A DNA stretch of 64,000 bases from Prochlorococcus sp. AG-418-M08. GTDB lineage: Bacteria; Cyanobacteriota; Cyanobacteriia; PCC-6307; Cyanobiaceae. Below are positions 1 through 8,253 of this stretch, in pieces. Made by a program: the position numbers and the translations under genes. The stretch's first letter is position 1; each line of letters starts with the position of its first letter. Location of the stretch: contig QCMG01000001.1 in NCBI GenBank assembly GCA_003213955.1, positions 248,001-312,000 on the forward strand. The letters run 5' to 3'. Below the pieces are notes generated by a model. It saw only the letters and a list, made by a program, of their open reading frames with translations, was not told where the DNA came from and did not search any database.

Positions 1-929
1 TCATCAATTGATAAAGATCCGAATGATCCTGAAGAAATTCCCTCATCTATAGCCGTTACGGCTTCGTGAGCAATTTTTTTATTTAATTTATCACTAAAAG
101 GAGTTGTCCCACGTTCAATTTGGGTTGTTTCAAGTAAATGTCCACAAGCTTCATGAAATATAACCCCACCAAATTTATTTGCTAATACTACTGGCATTTG
201 TCCGGCTTGAACATAATCTGCATACAACATATTCATTGAACTTTCATAAACTTCATTTGCTGCTTTTTCATGATCCCATATTCTAAATTCATTAGGCATA
301 CCATGAGATCCAAATCTTCTACTGCCGTTTGATCTATATTGAGCATCATTAGCGATTACGTTAAGACCAACAGTCTGATGCAACCTAATATCAGTTGCGT
401 AAGTCCCGTCACTTGAAGCGATTATTACTTCCTGCCAATTTCGTGAGTAACTTCCTTTTCTGACAACTACTTTATTATCTTTTTTTAAAGACTTAGTGCT
501 AAGTAATAGTTTTTCACTTACTTCGTTTATTGTCGGAACTTCTTTAAGCCAATTATTTTTTGACTTACTGTAATCTTCAAGTTTACTTAGTCCGTTAAAT
601 ATCGAATTATTAGTTTTTTCAGAAATATCTAACATCTCAATTGCTTGAGAAATAGACCTCATTAAGCCATGTTTTGATAAGTCATTAGTGCTCACAAAAC
701 CATCTCTTTTATCTTTAAATATTCTTATCCCAGCTCCTTTTCCAAATGATGGACTTACGCTTGTAATGAAATCTTCTTCTGCGAGTACACTTGAATTGTC
801 TGAGTTTTCAATAAATAATTCTACAAAATCAGCGCCAAGGGAAATACCATAAAATATAACCTCCTCTAGAAGTTGTCTATTACATTCGCCAAATTTAATT
901 TCAGCGGAATTAATGCTGCTCGTAACCAT
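1..929 (-). CDS. tldD: TldD-type metalloprotease (5' part; cut by window edge)
   Basis: Zinc-dependent protease of the TldD/PmbA (U62) family. In other bacteria TldD pairs with TldE to trim unfolded peptides, modified peptides and antitoxins. About 309 N-terminal residues are present; the C-terminus lies beyond the left edge. I start it at the ATG at 927-929. The zinc-site motif HEACGH is readable near position 140-160 on the reverse strand, in the context GGVIFHEACGH, and matches the HExxxH signature of the active TldD subunit rather than TldE. The run GKGAGIRIFKDKRDGF near the N-terminus is also typical. The next gene on the same strand, acsF, ends 41 bp upstream. Confidence 0.9.
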   Translation of the reverse strand, partial: MVTSSINSAEIKFGECNRQLLEEVIFYGISLGADFVELFIENSDNSSVLAEEDFITSVSPSFGKGAGIRIFKDKRDGFVSTNDLSKHGLMRSISQAIEMLDISEKTNNSIFNGLSKLEDYSKSKNNWLKEVPTINEVSEKLLLSTKSLKKDNKVVVRKGSYSRNWQEVIIASSDGTYATDIRLHQTVGLNVIANDAQYRSNGSRRFGSHGMPNEFRIWDHEKAANEVYESSMNMLYADYVQAGQMPVVLANKFGGVIFHEACGHLLETTQIERGTTPFSDKLNKKIAHEAVTAIDEGISSGSFGSLSID

Positions 930-969
930 TTTAGCCTTAATACATTATTCCTTTATGAAAAAGTGTGAT

Positions 970-2157
970 TTATCTTATTGAGGGTTGAAAATCCTCGCTT
1001 TTTAAAGGTTTTAATAAGTATAGTCTCAATAATTCATAACCGTTAGCTAAATAAGTAGGTAATTTTTTTAAAATCTTGGATAACTTATTTCCCTTGCTGT
1101 TCTCAATTTGAGAAAGCACTTTATTATTTTCAACTATTTTATCTAGCCTTTCATAAAAAGATTTATCATATACATTTAATACCACAGGGAAAACCCTCGC
1201 AGAAGTTTCATTTGTTTTATTAATTACATACTGATCGTAATCTTTAGCATCCAAACCTAAAGAACTGTAGAAATCTTTTTTGATTCCAAGATCTCTGGCA
1301 TACATAGTTGCAAAAACAGCTAATAGAAAAAATCTTGACCATAATTTTGAAGTTAATGGAAGATTGTTTAAGAAATATCTAAACCTGTGGAAATAATCAA
1401 ATAGTGGGTGTGTAAAGGTAGATCCACCTATAGTAATTTTTTGACTTAATGATTTAACCGTTCTTGGTTGCGCTTTCATTAATGCATCAAAAAAGTCCCC
1501 GTGTCTATTTTCGTCTTGACACCAATTTTCAAAATAATTAAATAGTGGAAATATTTTGCTATTTGGATTCTTCTCTAGATGTCTATAAATTGCTATGTAT
1601 CTCCAATAACCTATCTTTTCAGATAGATATGTAGCGTAAAAAATACTTCTTGGTGGAAAATAAGTGTAATCTTTATTCGCTGTTAAGAAGCCTAAATCTA
1701 ACTGTAAACCAAAGTCATTCATTGATTTGTTCAAGAATCCAGCATGTCTAGCTTCATCTCTGGCCATATGCGCAAAACATTCGGCAAGAAGGGGGTTTTT
1801 GTCTTTTATTCTTCTACTTAACTCTTTGTATAAAAGGAAACCTGAAAATTCTGATGTACAACTTCCTTCAAGAAAATCAACAAAAAGAGCTCTTGTCTCA
1901 GGATCTATTTTATCTGCAGCTCCTTCAAATTCACTATTTCTTACAAAATGATGCCTGTTATAGTCTTTTCTAAACTCTTCACATATAGCTTCCAATTCTT
2001 CCTCATTAATTGACAAATCCATATTTTCCATTGCCTCAAAATCTGTTGTATAGAATCTTGGAGATAAAATTGTTTCCTTAGCTGGAACTTTCCCATTATT
2101 TACTTCTTTCTTATTTTTAGAATCAATAGTTGTTTGAGACATCTTAATCTTGTTCAT
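970..2157 (-). CDS. acsF: Mg-protoporphyrin IX monomethyl ester oxidative cyclase
   Basis: Aerobic diiron cyclase that closes the isocyclic E ring during chlorophyll synthesis, using O2. At 395 aa it is the usual AcsF/CHL27 length. The ferritin-like four-helix iron site is intact: Glu103 (TSEFSGF), Glu135 and His138 (DEARHAGF), Glu180 (YLSEKIGYW), Glu216 and His219 (DENRHGDFF). A second in-frame ATG at residue 6 (position 2142, MSQTTIDS) is an equally good start. It is the only chlorophyll-synthesis enzyme in this part of the window. DUF2996 lies just upstream on the same strand. The family assignment is very secure. Confidence 0.96.
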   Translation of the reverse strand: MNKIKMSQTTIDSKNKKEVNNGKVPAKETILSPRFYTTDFEAMENMDLSINEEELEAICEEFRKDYNRHHFVRNSEFEGAADKIDPETRALFVDFLEGSCTSEFSGFLLYKELSRRIKDKNPLLAECFAHMARDEARHAGFLNKSMNDFGLQLDLGFLTANKDYTYFPPRSIFYATYLSEKIGYWRYIAIYRHLEKNPNSKIFPLFNYFENWCQDENRHGDFFDALMKAQPRTVKSLSQKITIGGSTFTHPLFDYFHRFRYFLNNLPLTSKLWSRFFLLAVFATMYARDLGIKKDFYSSLGLDAKDYDQYVINKTNETSARVFPVVLNVYDKSFYERLDKIVENNKVLSQIENSKGNKLSKILKKLPTYLANGYELLRLYLLKPLKSEDFQPSIR

Positions 2158-2226
2158 TAATACTATTATTTACTATTATCTGTATTTTCGAGGAAAAAGT
2201 TAACTTGGTGTTATGCTTTCAATTCT

Positions 2227-2826
2227 TTAGTTAATTCCAATTAATTTTTGCCCATTCAATCTTTGCAGAATTCTAGAAATAATTAATTGGAGGGTAATTT
2301 TTTTTTCATCTATTAAAAAGGATTCAATAACACTTGGTTTTTGAAAAGATTTACTTAGCGAAATGCTTTTTAATGAACTTATATCTTCCTTCTCAAATGA
2401 TAACCAAAAGTTGCAGATGTTTTCTATCTCACAATAGATAACCCAACATTTATCTCCCGCAATAGGTCTAGAGGTGTTTTTAAGATTAATATCATTAACC
2501 ACAAATCCTCTTTTTTTAAATTCAATAATAATGGATGGTAGTAAATGATCGTTAACAAATTCTTTAAAAGGTTTTTTCTCTATAGGAATTTCTTTTTTTG
2601 GCTTAATTTTTATATCGTTTGAGCTTGGTGAGTCAACTTTTTTGTTATTGGCTTCATTAATTATTACTTTATTTATTTTTTGATTATTGGAAACGAGGAC
2701 ATTTTTGTCTGGATTTTTATTAATTAAATTTGATTGATCTTTTTCGTTATTATCAATAGTAATATTTTTTAAAGGTTTTTCTTCATTACTTATATTTTCT
2801 TTTAAAGGATCTAAATTTTCTTCCAT
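2227..2826 (-). CDS. DUF2996 family protein
   Basis: Cyanobacterial and plastid-lineage family of unknown function. The first ~85 residues are low-complexity, rich in Asn, Lys and Glu, and probably disordered. The conserved domain follows: KPFKEFVNDHLLPSI, then GDKCWVIYCEIE, then the diagnostic ending ESFLIDEKKITLQLIISRILQRLNGQKLIGIN, cited here only by its parts. There is no signal peptide or membrane segment, so it is probably cytosolic or stromal-side. It lies 70 bp upstream of acsF on the same strand. Conservation in oxygenic phototrophs suggests a housekeeping role, which is inference. Confidence 0.85.
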   Translation of the reverse strand: MEENLDPLKENISNEEKPLKNITIDNNEKDQSNLINKNPDKNVLVSNNQKINKVIINEANNKKVDSPSSNDIKIKPKKEIPIEKKPFKEFVNDHLLPSIIIEFKKRGFVVNDINLKNTSRPIAGDKCWVIYCEIENICNFWLSFEKEDISSLKSISLSKSFQKPSVIESFLIDEKKITLQLIISRILQRLNGQKLIGIN

Positions 2827-2902
2827 AAGATAAATTGGAGATAATAATTTATTATAAATATAAATTAGCTATTTATATCAATATTTCTATTAAATTAAAT
2901 TT

Positions 2903-3361
2903 TTACCATTCTGCATCATTAGTGTTCCAATCATCTTGGTATGAAGTTTTCTTTGATGGCTGCTTTTTATCATTTAATTCATTTTTAGCATTATCTTTAA
3001 TAACTCTGTAATTTACAGAAATCGTTGGTTGAGTATCTCGTATATCTCTCTCTGGTGGAATTTCATAGTAGTCATTATTATCTTCGTTTTTTAATGAAGA
3101 ATTTTCGTTGTTAGTTGTTTCATCATCTCCTTCATATTTTTTAAAATTTCTAATGTCATTATTTAGTGAAATATTTAAAAAAGAGCTAATTAATAAGCCT
3201 GAAATAAAAGATATAGAGATTAATCTACCTATACTTACCTCTTCGATATTCCAAATGAAGTATCTAAAAGATGTTTTTTGCCTATTATTTAGCAACAATA
3301 GAAATTGAATACTTAAAATAATAAAAATACTTAATATTATAACCTTTTTTTTATAAATCAT
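2903..3361 (-). CDS. small membrane protein with two N-terminal helices, unknown function
   Basis: 152 aa. Two hydrophobic segments (about residues 5-25 and 43-65) are followed by a charged, Asn/Asp/Glu-rich tail that carries a PPERDIRDTQP stretch and ends in DDWNTNDAEW. The layout resembles LapA/DUF1049-like small membrane proteins, but I cannot assign it firmly. The hydrophilic C-terminus probably faces the cytoplasm. It sits between the Zam-like gene and the DUF2996 gene on the same strand, with gaps of about 55-75 bp. Confidence 0.7.
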   Translation of the reverse strand: MIYKKKVIILSIFIILSIQFLLLLNNRQKTSFRYFIWNIEEVSIGRLISISFISGLLISSFLNISLNNDIRNFKKYEGDDETTNNENSSLKNEDNNDYYEIPPERDIRDTQPTISVNYRVIKDNAKNELNDKKQPSKKTSYQDDWNTNDAEW

Positions 3362-3416
3362 TTCATTGAAAATTATATTAAAATTTTTATATTAAAAATT
3401 AATTGTATATTGATCT

Positions 3417-5633
3417 CTATATAAGTTCAAGATCTATTTGATATTTAAGAATGTCAACTTTAATAATTTTGACATCAATTGTATCTCCAAGCTTATAAGA
3501 TTTTTTTGACTTTCTACCAATTAATAAGTTTTGTCTAGATCTGTATTCATACCAATCATTACTTAACGTACTTACATGTACTAAACCTTCTACAAACAAA
3601 TCTTTTATCTCAACAAAAAATCCATAACTTTGTACTGTAGTTATTAGTCCACTGTATGTTTTACCAATAAGTTTTTCTGCTTTTCTTACTTGTTTTATGT
3701 TAATCATATTTATCTTAAACTGCCTTAGTTTATTTTTGTATTCATTAATTTTGTCAATTATACGTTGATTAATTAATAAATTCATATTTTTAGAAATTGA
3801 TAAATTAAATATATCCCAAGTGACTTCTTCCCACGAGTTTTTTTCCATTATATTTATAATATTTCCATTCGTATTTTTAGTTTTTTTACCATTAACTATC
3901 ATAGTATAAATAATATATTGATTTATTAAATTTATAAAATCATATGATGGTATTGTCCAGGGTGAAATAATTTGTTCCGAATCTTCGATGTTATATTCTT
4001 TTGTTATTAATTTTAATTCATTTACTCTTAATACATTAATTAATAGTTTATACAAAATTCTTTTTTTATCTTTACTGCATAATTCAATTAATTGTTTAAA
4101 TGTTAAGGTCCCATTTTCATTGAGTACGATATCACTATTTATTAAGTCTGAGTTTTTAATTATTTCACTAACATTTATATAATCTAATTCCTGGGAAATA
4201 TATGAAAGATTATTTAAGCCATAATTATTTGAATGTATAAACCATATTGAATTTGCCTCGTACAAAAGAGGTGATAAATATGTTTGTATATCGCTATTAT
4301 CTAAAGGTTCTAAATATTCATTTGAATAGTCTACCGGGTTGTGAACTAATAATTCTTTTAATGAATCAATGCTGTTATTTGGTTTAGGTATTTCAATTTT
4401 TCCATTCAATATTTGTTTTGTTCTGAACACCTTAGAAATTTCGATTATTTTATCTAAATCTTCTATGTAGTCCTTAATAGGCTTAAGTATTCTTGATGTA
4501 ATTCTAGTAGTACTTTTCCTTTTTAATAGGGCGTCTATATGTTTATTTTCTACTAAAAGGGAGCATTTGACCTTTGTTAAATGAAATGACCAGTTTGTTA
4601 TTTCATTTTTAGTACTTATATCTATACACAAACTTATAGCTTCATTAATTTCACCTACATTAAATTTTGAGGAGTTGCATATTTCGTCACTTAAGTAGGT
4701 TTGCCATTCTTCTAGTAAAGGAAATGATTCAAAACTATCAAAGAATATTTCTAAGCCTTTTTTACTACTTAGATCTAATCTTTCAGCAATAGCATTTGTA
4801 TGTACCCAAAGTTTATATGAATTATCTTTATTTTTTTCTATATGAAATATCGGCAGAACTGGTGAATTTTCACAATTCCAACTTTTGAACATATATGAAT
4901 TTTTATTAGTTAGATCTAGTCTTGGTTGTTGATCTTTAAAAGTTAGTTTTGGATTTTGAAGTTTATTAATTCTATTAATATTACTTTTAGATAATACGAA
5001 TTCTATATCTTGTTTTTCGTTATTATTTAAGTCTAATTGCTTTATAACATGTCCAATTCCTTCTTGTTGGCCAATTGGAAATAAGTCAATTTCTATTTTT
5101 ACAATATTTTTTTTGTCAGGAATATATTTATATTTTTCATCTTCTTTTGGAAGCTTTATCTTAGATAAAATTCTATCATCAATAGGTATGCCATATACTT
5201 CCTCTTGAATTATTTCGACTTTTGCCAAAAGTATTTGATTTGTGCGTTCAAGAATACAATCTACTATTCCCTCCGGTGATCTTCTTCTAACTCCTTCTTT
5301 AACTATTCTTACAAGAACTTTATCACCATTCCAGGCATGATTTAGTAAATTCTCTTTTATGTATATATCTTCTTTACTGCCTTCTCTAACTGCAAAGCAA
5401 TAACCTTTACTACTGCATCTAATTTTGGCAACTAAATGATTACTTTCCTTAACGTTGAAGTATTCATTATCATTATTTTTTTCTATTATTTCAAGTTTTT
5501 CTAATGCTTGTAATGCGATATTTAATTTATCTTTATCTGATTTTTTTGATAATTTTAGTTGTCTGCATAATTTCTTATATTCTAAACCTTCTTCCTTGTT
5601 TAATTCATCAAGTATTGAAGAAGTTGAAAACAT
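3417..5633 (-). CDS. RNase R/II-superfamily protein with degenerate RNB domain (Zam-like)
   Basis: 738 aa with the architecture of RNase R: an N-terminal winged-helix-like region (1-60), cold-shock/OB segments (65-210), an RNB-like region (about 235-640) and a C-terminal S1 domain (last ~85 aa, GLITTVQSYGFFVEI). The RNB fold is recognisable (PRLDLT, YKLWVHTNAIAERLDL). However, the acidic catalytic cluster that should read like DxxDxDDA is replaced near residues 256-268 by SPVLPIFHIEK, and the later SPLRRYxDL motif is missing. RNA binding is therefore plausible but hydrolysis is doubtful. Cyanobacterial homologues are often annotated Zam (acetazolamide resistance). A second, catalytically complete RNB protein lies at 18199-19386. 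Confidence 0.8.
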   Translation of the reverse strand: MFSTSSILDELNKEEGLEYKKLCRQLKLSKKSDKDKLNIALQALEKLEIIEKNNDNEYFNVKESNHLVAKIRCSSKGYCFAVREGSKEDIYIKENLLNHAWNGDKVLVRIVKEGVRRRSPEGIVDCILERTNQILLAKVEIIQEEVYGIPIDDRILSKIKLPKEDEKYKYIPDKKNIVKIEIDLFPIGQQEGIGHVIKQLDLNNNEKQDIEFVLSKSNINRINKLQNPKLTFKDQQPRLDLTNKNSYMFKSWNCENSPVLPIFHIEKNKDNSYKLWVHTNAIAERLDLSSKKGLEIFFDSFESFPLLEEWQTYLSDEICNSSKFNVGEINEAISLCIDISTKNEITNWSFHLTKVKCSLLVENKHIDALLKRKSTTRITSRILKPIKDYIEDLDKIIEISKVFRTKQILNGKIEIPKPNNSIDSLKELLVHNPVDYSNEYLEPLDNSDIQTYLSPLLYEANSIWFIHSNNYGLNNLSYISQELDYINVSEIIKNSDLINSDIVLNENGTLTFKQLIELCSKDKKRILYKLLINVLRVNELKLITKEYNIEDSEQIISPWTIPSYDFINLINQYIIYTMIVNGKKTKNTNGNIINIMEKNSWEEVTWDIFNLSISKNMNLLINQRIIDKINEYKNKLRQFKINMINIKQVRKAEKLIGKTYSGLITTVQSYGFFVEIKDLFVEGLVHVSTLSNDWYEYRSRQNLLIGRKSKKSYKLGDTIDVKIIKVDILKYQIDLELI

Positions 5634-5708
5634 AATAATTTTGAATCTTTAATTTAATATATGAATATTATATCTTTCTTTTTAATTAAAAAACTATTTG
5701 AGATCTCT

Positions 5709-6005
5709 TTAATTTTTAGTAGTTTCATTTGAAGTTAAAGAATTTATAAAAAGTCTTATCCCAAGTATAAAAAAAGTAAAAGATGCTATGGATTTTAATA
5801 TAACCTCAGGTACAAAATTGGAGATTGACCCACCTGCTAATGCTCCTATTAAACTTGCAAAGACTAATGCGGTTGAAGAACCTAAAAAAACAGCCCAAGG
5901 TTTAGTTGATGTACCACTCATTGTTAATGTGGCTAGCTGAGTTTTGTCACCTAATTCGGCAATAAATATTGTGAGGAATGTTGATAGCAATAAACTTAAT
6001 ATCAT
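5709..6005 (-). CDS. half-size GDT1/UPF0016 cation transporter, second half
   Basis: 98-aa integral membrane protein with the family motif E-x-G-D-K-[ST] (AELGDKTQLATL, about residues 16-27) and three hydrophobic helices. GDT1/TMEM165/Mnx proteins export Mn2+ or Ca2+; full-length members carry two such repeats. Here each repeat is its own gene. The ATG at 6003-6005 directly abuts the stop of the upstream partner (6006-6008), implying coupled translation and probably a heterodimer. In cyanobacteria, family members protect thylakoids from Mn overload, so that is the likely role. Confidence 0.88.
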   Translation of the reverse strand: MILSLLLSTFLTIFIAELGDKTQLATLTMSGTSTKPWAVFLGSSTALVFASLIGALAGGSISNFVPEVILKSIASFTFFILGIRLFINSLTSNETTKN

Positions 6006-6332
6006 TTATATGTAAGGCTTTATAATGTCATATGCCAAAAATATACTAACTATAATCATTAGCAAACCTGTAATAAAGGCAAATTTATCAGGAGATATTT
6101 TATTTGATAACCATTTGCCTATTAGTACACCAACAAGGCTAGAACTTATTAATGCTATTGAACTTCCCATAAAAACTATAATTGGCTTCCCTGATTCTGC
6201 AGATAACATTAGGGTGGCAATTTGAGTTTTATCACCCAATTCAGCAATAAATATAGTTGTAAATGTTGTTATAAAAATAGATGAAAAACTCTTTTCTAAA
6301 TTTTTTTCTTCTTTTGCTAAATCGGTATTCAT
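6006..6332 (-). CDS. half-size GDT1/UPF0016 cation transporter, first half
   Basis: 108 aa. A short charged N-terminus precedes three helices and the conserved motif AELGDKTQIATLMLS at about residues 32-46. It is the partner of the adjacent 98-aa half. The pair corresponds to a split version of the two-repeat Mn2+/Ca2+ transporters. Its start ATG (6330-6332) overlaps the stop of the upstream YkgJ-type gene in an ATGA arrangement, so three genes form one tight operon. Confidence 0.88.
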   Translation of the reverse strand: MNTDLAKEEKNLEKSFSSIFITTFTTIFIAELGDKTQIATLMLSAESGKPIIVFMGSSIALISSSLVGVLIGKWLSNKISPDKFAFITGLLMIIVSIFLAYDIIKPYI

Positions 6333-6676
6333 TTGTTTGAAACAGATTTTTTAAATGTTTTCATTTGTTTACTTTTTCTTCCATAAATAAAAGAGATATG
6401 TTGCGTGCAGCAATCTATTAAAAACTTATCCCCTCTTTTCAAATACCCTTTAAATTCTTTTGAAAATTCATTAACACGACAAAAATGCGGTCTTGATTCA
6501 TAAATCATACACTTTCTATTTGATTTATTAAAATTCTTGCACCATCCATCATTACCTGTCATGGAATTTATTAAAGCTATATCTTTACTACTAAGAACTC
6601 CTGATAAATCTTCTCTATCAGCCAAATCAAAACGACAGCAAGCCCCACAATTTTCAATACAACTCCATGATTTCAT
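6329..6676 (-). CDS. YkgJ/UPF0153 family Cys-rich metal-cluster protein
   Basis: 115 aa. The Cys pattern of the CxxCxxCC family is clear: SCIENCGACCRFD at the N-terminus, then WCKNF, KCMIYESRPHFCR and DCCTQHI. These proteins are predicted to bind zinc or an Fe-S cluster; the function is unsettled. The 4-bp overlap with the downstream GDT1-half gene suggests a shared transcript and possibly a metal-related job, which is inference from context. The divergent neighbour is the psb30-like gene. Confidence 0.85.
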   Translation of the reverse strand: MKSWSCIENCGACCRFDLADREDLSGVLSSKDIALINSMTGNDGWCKNFNKSNRKCMIYESRPHFCRVNEFSKEFKGYLKRGDKFLIDCCTQHISFIYGRKSKQMKTFKKSVSNK

Positions 6677-6757
6677 AATTTAATTCAATCTTGTAACGTA
6701 TTAGTACACTTGAAAGGTTTATTTGTAAAAATAGTATCACATCATATATTTAGTTAC

Positions 6758-6835
6758 ATGGCAACTCTTATTCCTTTAGCTGTAGTCGCGTTGGCTGGAC
6801 CAGCAATAATAGCGCTTGTTTTTTTTCGTAAATAA
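6758..6835 (+). CDS. psb30: photosystem II Psb30 (Ycf12)-like peptide
   Basis: A 25-codon reading frame beginning ATG GCA ACT encodes one hydrophobic helix, MATLIPLAVVALAGPAIIALVFFRK. The LAGPxIIAL core followed by a basic C-terminus matches Psb30/Ycf12, a single-helix PSII subunit normally about 30-35 aa, so this would be a short version. No longer in-frame ATG lies upstream and there is no obvious Shine-Dalgarno sequence, as is common in this genus. It is 25 bp ahead of the HAD gene on the same strand. The length makes this a moderate call. Confidence 0.6.
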   Translation: MATLIPLAVVALAGPAIIALVFFRK

Positions 6836-6859
6836 TAAATCTTTTTTTTTAAACTCTTA

Positions 6860-7609
6860 GTGACTTACCTTGAAGGTGTTTATTGGGACTTAGATGGGAC
6901 AATTGCTAACACTGAATTAGAAGCTCATTTACCAGCTTTTAATTACGCTTTTAATGATTTTAATCTTAATTGGAATTGGGACATAGCTACTTATGTAGAT
7001 CTATTAAAAGTCAATGGAGGTAAAAATAGAATTTTATATTATTCAAAATTAATAAATAATTCTTTGAATAAAGAAGAAGTCATAAAGATACATGAAAGAA
7101 AACAACATCATTATATAAATCAGGTAAGAAAGAATAATGTTATATCACTTAAAACAGGTGTTTATAGATTAATAAAGGAATTACAAGAAAATAAAGTAAG
7201 ACAATTTATTGTAACTTCAAGTTCTAAGAAACAAGCAAAATTAATAACTAATCAATTATTTCAAGAATTTAATCCATTTGAGTTTATTATTTCGAGTGAT
7301 GATGTTCAATTTCCTAAACCTAATCCTTTTCCTTACCTAAAAGCAATGGAAATAAGTGGTATAAAATTTAATAAATCTATAGTTTTTGAAGATTCTAGTT
7401 CAGGACTTAGATCGTCTTTAGCTGCTAATCTTCCAACTATTTATGTTCCCTCAAATATACCAGCGATTATAGACAAGGACATAGATTTAAATTGTTTTAT
7501 AGATACTCTGGGTAATGAAAATTGCAATGCTAACGTGATTAAGGGACCTAGACTAGAAAATAATTATGTTGATTTTGCTTATCTCGAAAAATATTTATTG
7601 AATATTTAA
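6860..7609 (+). CDS. HAD-superfamily phosphatase (CbbY/CbbZ-like)
   Basis: 249 aa starting at a GTG. HAD motif I is YWDLDGTIANTE (nucleophile Asp in DLDGT), motif II is VTSSSKKQ, and motifs III/IV appear as FPKPNPFPY and VFEDSSSGLRS. A helical cap domain lies between motifs I and II, as in the CbbY/phosphoglucomutase-like group. Chloroplast and cyanobacterial CbbY proteins dephosphorylate misfire products of Rubisco such as xylulose-1,5-bisphosphate, but the substrate here cannot be read from sequence. ycf20 follows after 1 bp. Confidence 0.85.
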   Translation: MTYLEGVYWDLDGTIANTELEAHLPAFNYAFNDFNLNWNWDIATYVDLLKVNGGKNRILYYSKLINNSLNKEEVIKIHERKQHHYINQVRKNNVISLKTGVYRLIKELQENKVRQFIVTSSSKKQAKLITNQLFQEFNPFEFIISSDDVQFPKPNPFPYLKAMEISGIKFNKSIVFEDSSSGLRSSLAANLPTIYVPSNIPAIIDKDIDLNCFIDTLGNENCNANVIKGPRLENNYVDFAYLEKYLLNI

Positions 7610-7610
7610 G

Positions 7611-7937
7611 ATGCAAAAAACAAAATTTTCAAGAATTAATGATCAACTTTATAATTTATTATTTAGTTTTTTAAGTTCTTCCTGGAAATCAAAATCTATT
7701 AATATCATTTCTGTTTTGATAGGTTATTTTTTATTTGCAAATTTTGTTACTAAATTCATCTCTGAAGGGAAAAATGAATTAATCATGGTTCCTATAATAA
7801 TGTTAATTATTGAACTAATAATTAGAAGTAGACCAACTGCAAATTCTAGTTTATTTAAACTGTGGTTGATAGTTGATAAAGTTCGAATTGGAGCTACTTA
7901 CGCAGTGATACTTGAAGCCTTTAAATTAGGTTCTTAA
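7611..7937 (+). CDS. ycf20: Ycf20 (DUF565) membrane protein
   Basis: 108 aa. It matches the Ycf20/DUF565 family of cyanobacteria and plastids: an N-terminal soluble stretch, two hydrophobic helices (about 32-50 and 55-72), and the diagnostic ending IGATYAVILEAFKLGS. In algae and plants the family is linked to thermal dissipation or photoprotection, with no known biochemistry. It starts 1 bp after the HAD phosphatase stop, so the two are co-transcribed. It converges with rpmF. Confidence 0.88.
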   Translation: MQKTKFSRINDQLYNLLFSFLSSSWKSKSINIISVLIGYFLFANFVTKFISEGKNELIMVPIIMLIIELIIRSRPTANSSLFKLWLIVDKVRIGATYAVILEAFKLGS

Positions 7938-7943
7938 TAGCTT

Positions 7944-8120
7944 TTATTCTTCACCTTCTTCTTCATCATCAATAGGATATACAAATCCTTGTGCTTTACC
8001 CGTTAAAACAGATTTCCCTAGTGACATTGCTTTTTGTGCAGCTAATGCTGCTTTACCTTTCCATACAGCATGTCTGTGATTTCTCTTGCTTTTTGATTTT
8101 TTCTTCTTAGGAACAGCCAT
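7944..8120 (-). CDS. rpmF: 50S ribosomal protein L32
   Basis: 58 aa if translation begins at the ATG at 8118-8120, giving [20 protein letters not shown], the canonical bacterial L32 N-terminus. An upstream in-frame ATG would add six residues and is unlikely. The acidic C-terminal tail (DDEEEGEE) is typical of cyanobacterial L32. The 5' leader contains a 6-bp stem (ATAACC/GGTTAT, 8147-8165) of unknown meaning. It is divergent from the FtsH-like gene. Confidence 0.95.
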   Translation of the reverse strand: MAVPKKKKSKSKRNHRHAVWKGKAALAAQKAMSLGKSVLTGKAQGFVYPIDDEEEGEE

Positions 8121-8253
8121 ACTAATTTTAATTTCCACTTATTAATATAACCTTTTAATGGTTATCTCCCAAATATTTGAGTATATTTGTTTTAGATAAT
8201 GCAATTCTTAAACTGAGCTTTTAAGATTTATTTATAATGTTTATTGTAAATTA

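Noticed and set aside
6692-6706. NtcA-like site GTAACGTATTAGTAC before the psb30-like gene
   Set aside because: Spacing is N9, not the N8 required, and no good -10 box follows at the proper distance.
8147-8165. rpmF leader hairpin as a ribosomal autoregulatory site
   Set aside because: Only a 6-bp AT-rich stem; no similarity to known r-protein leader structures.
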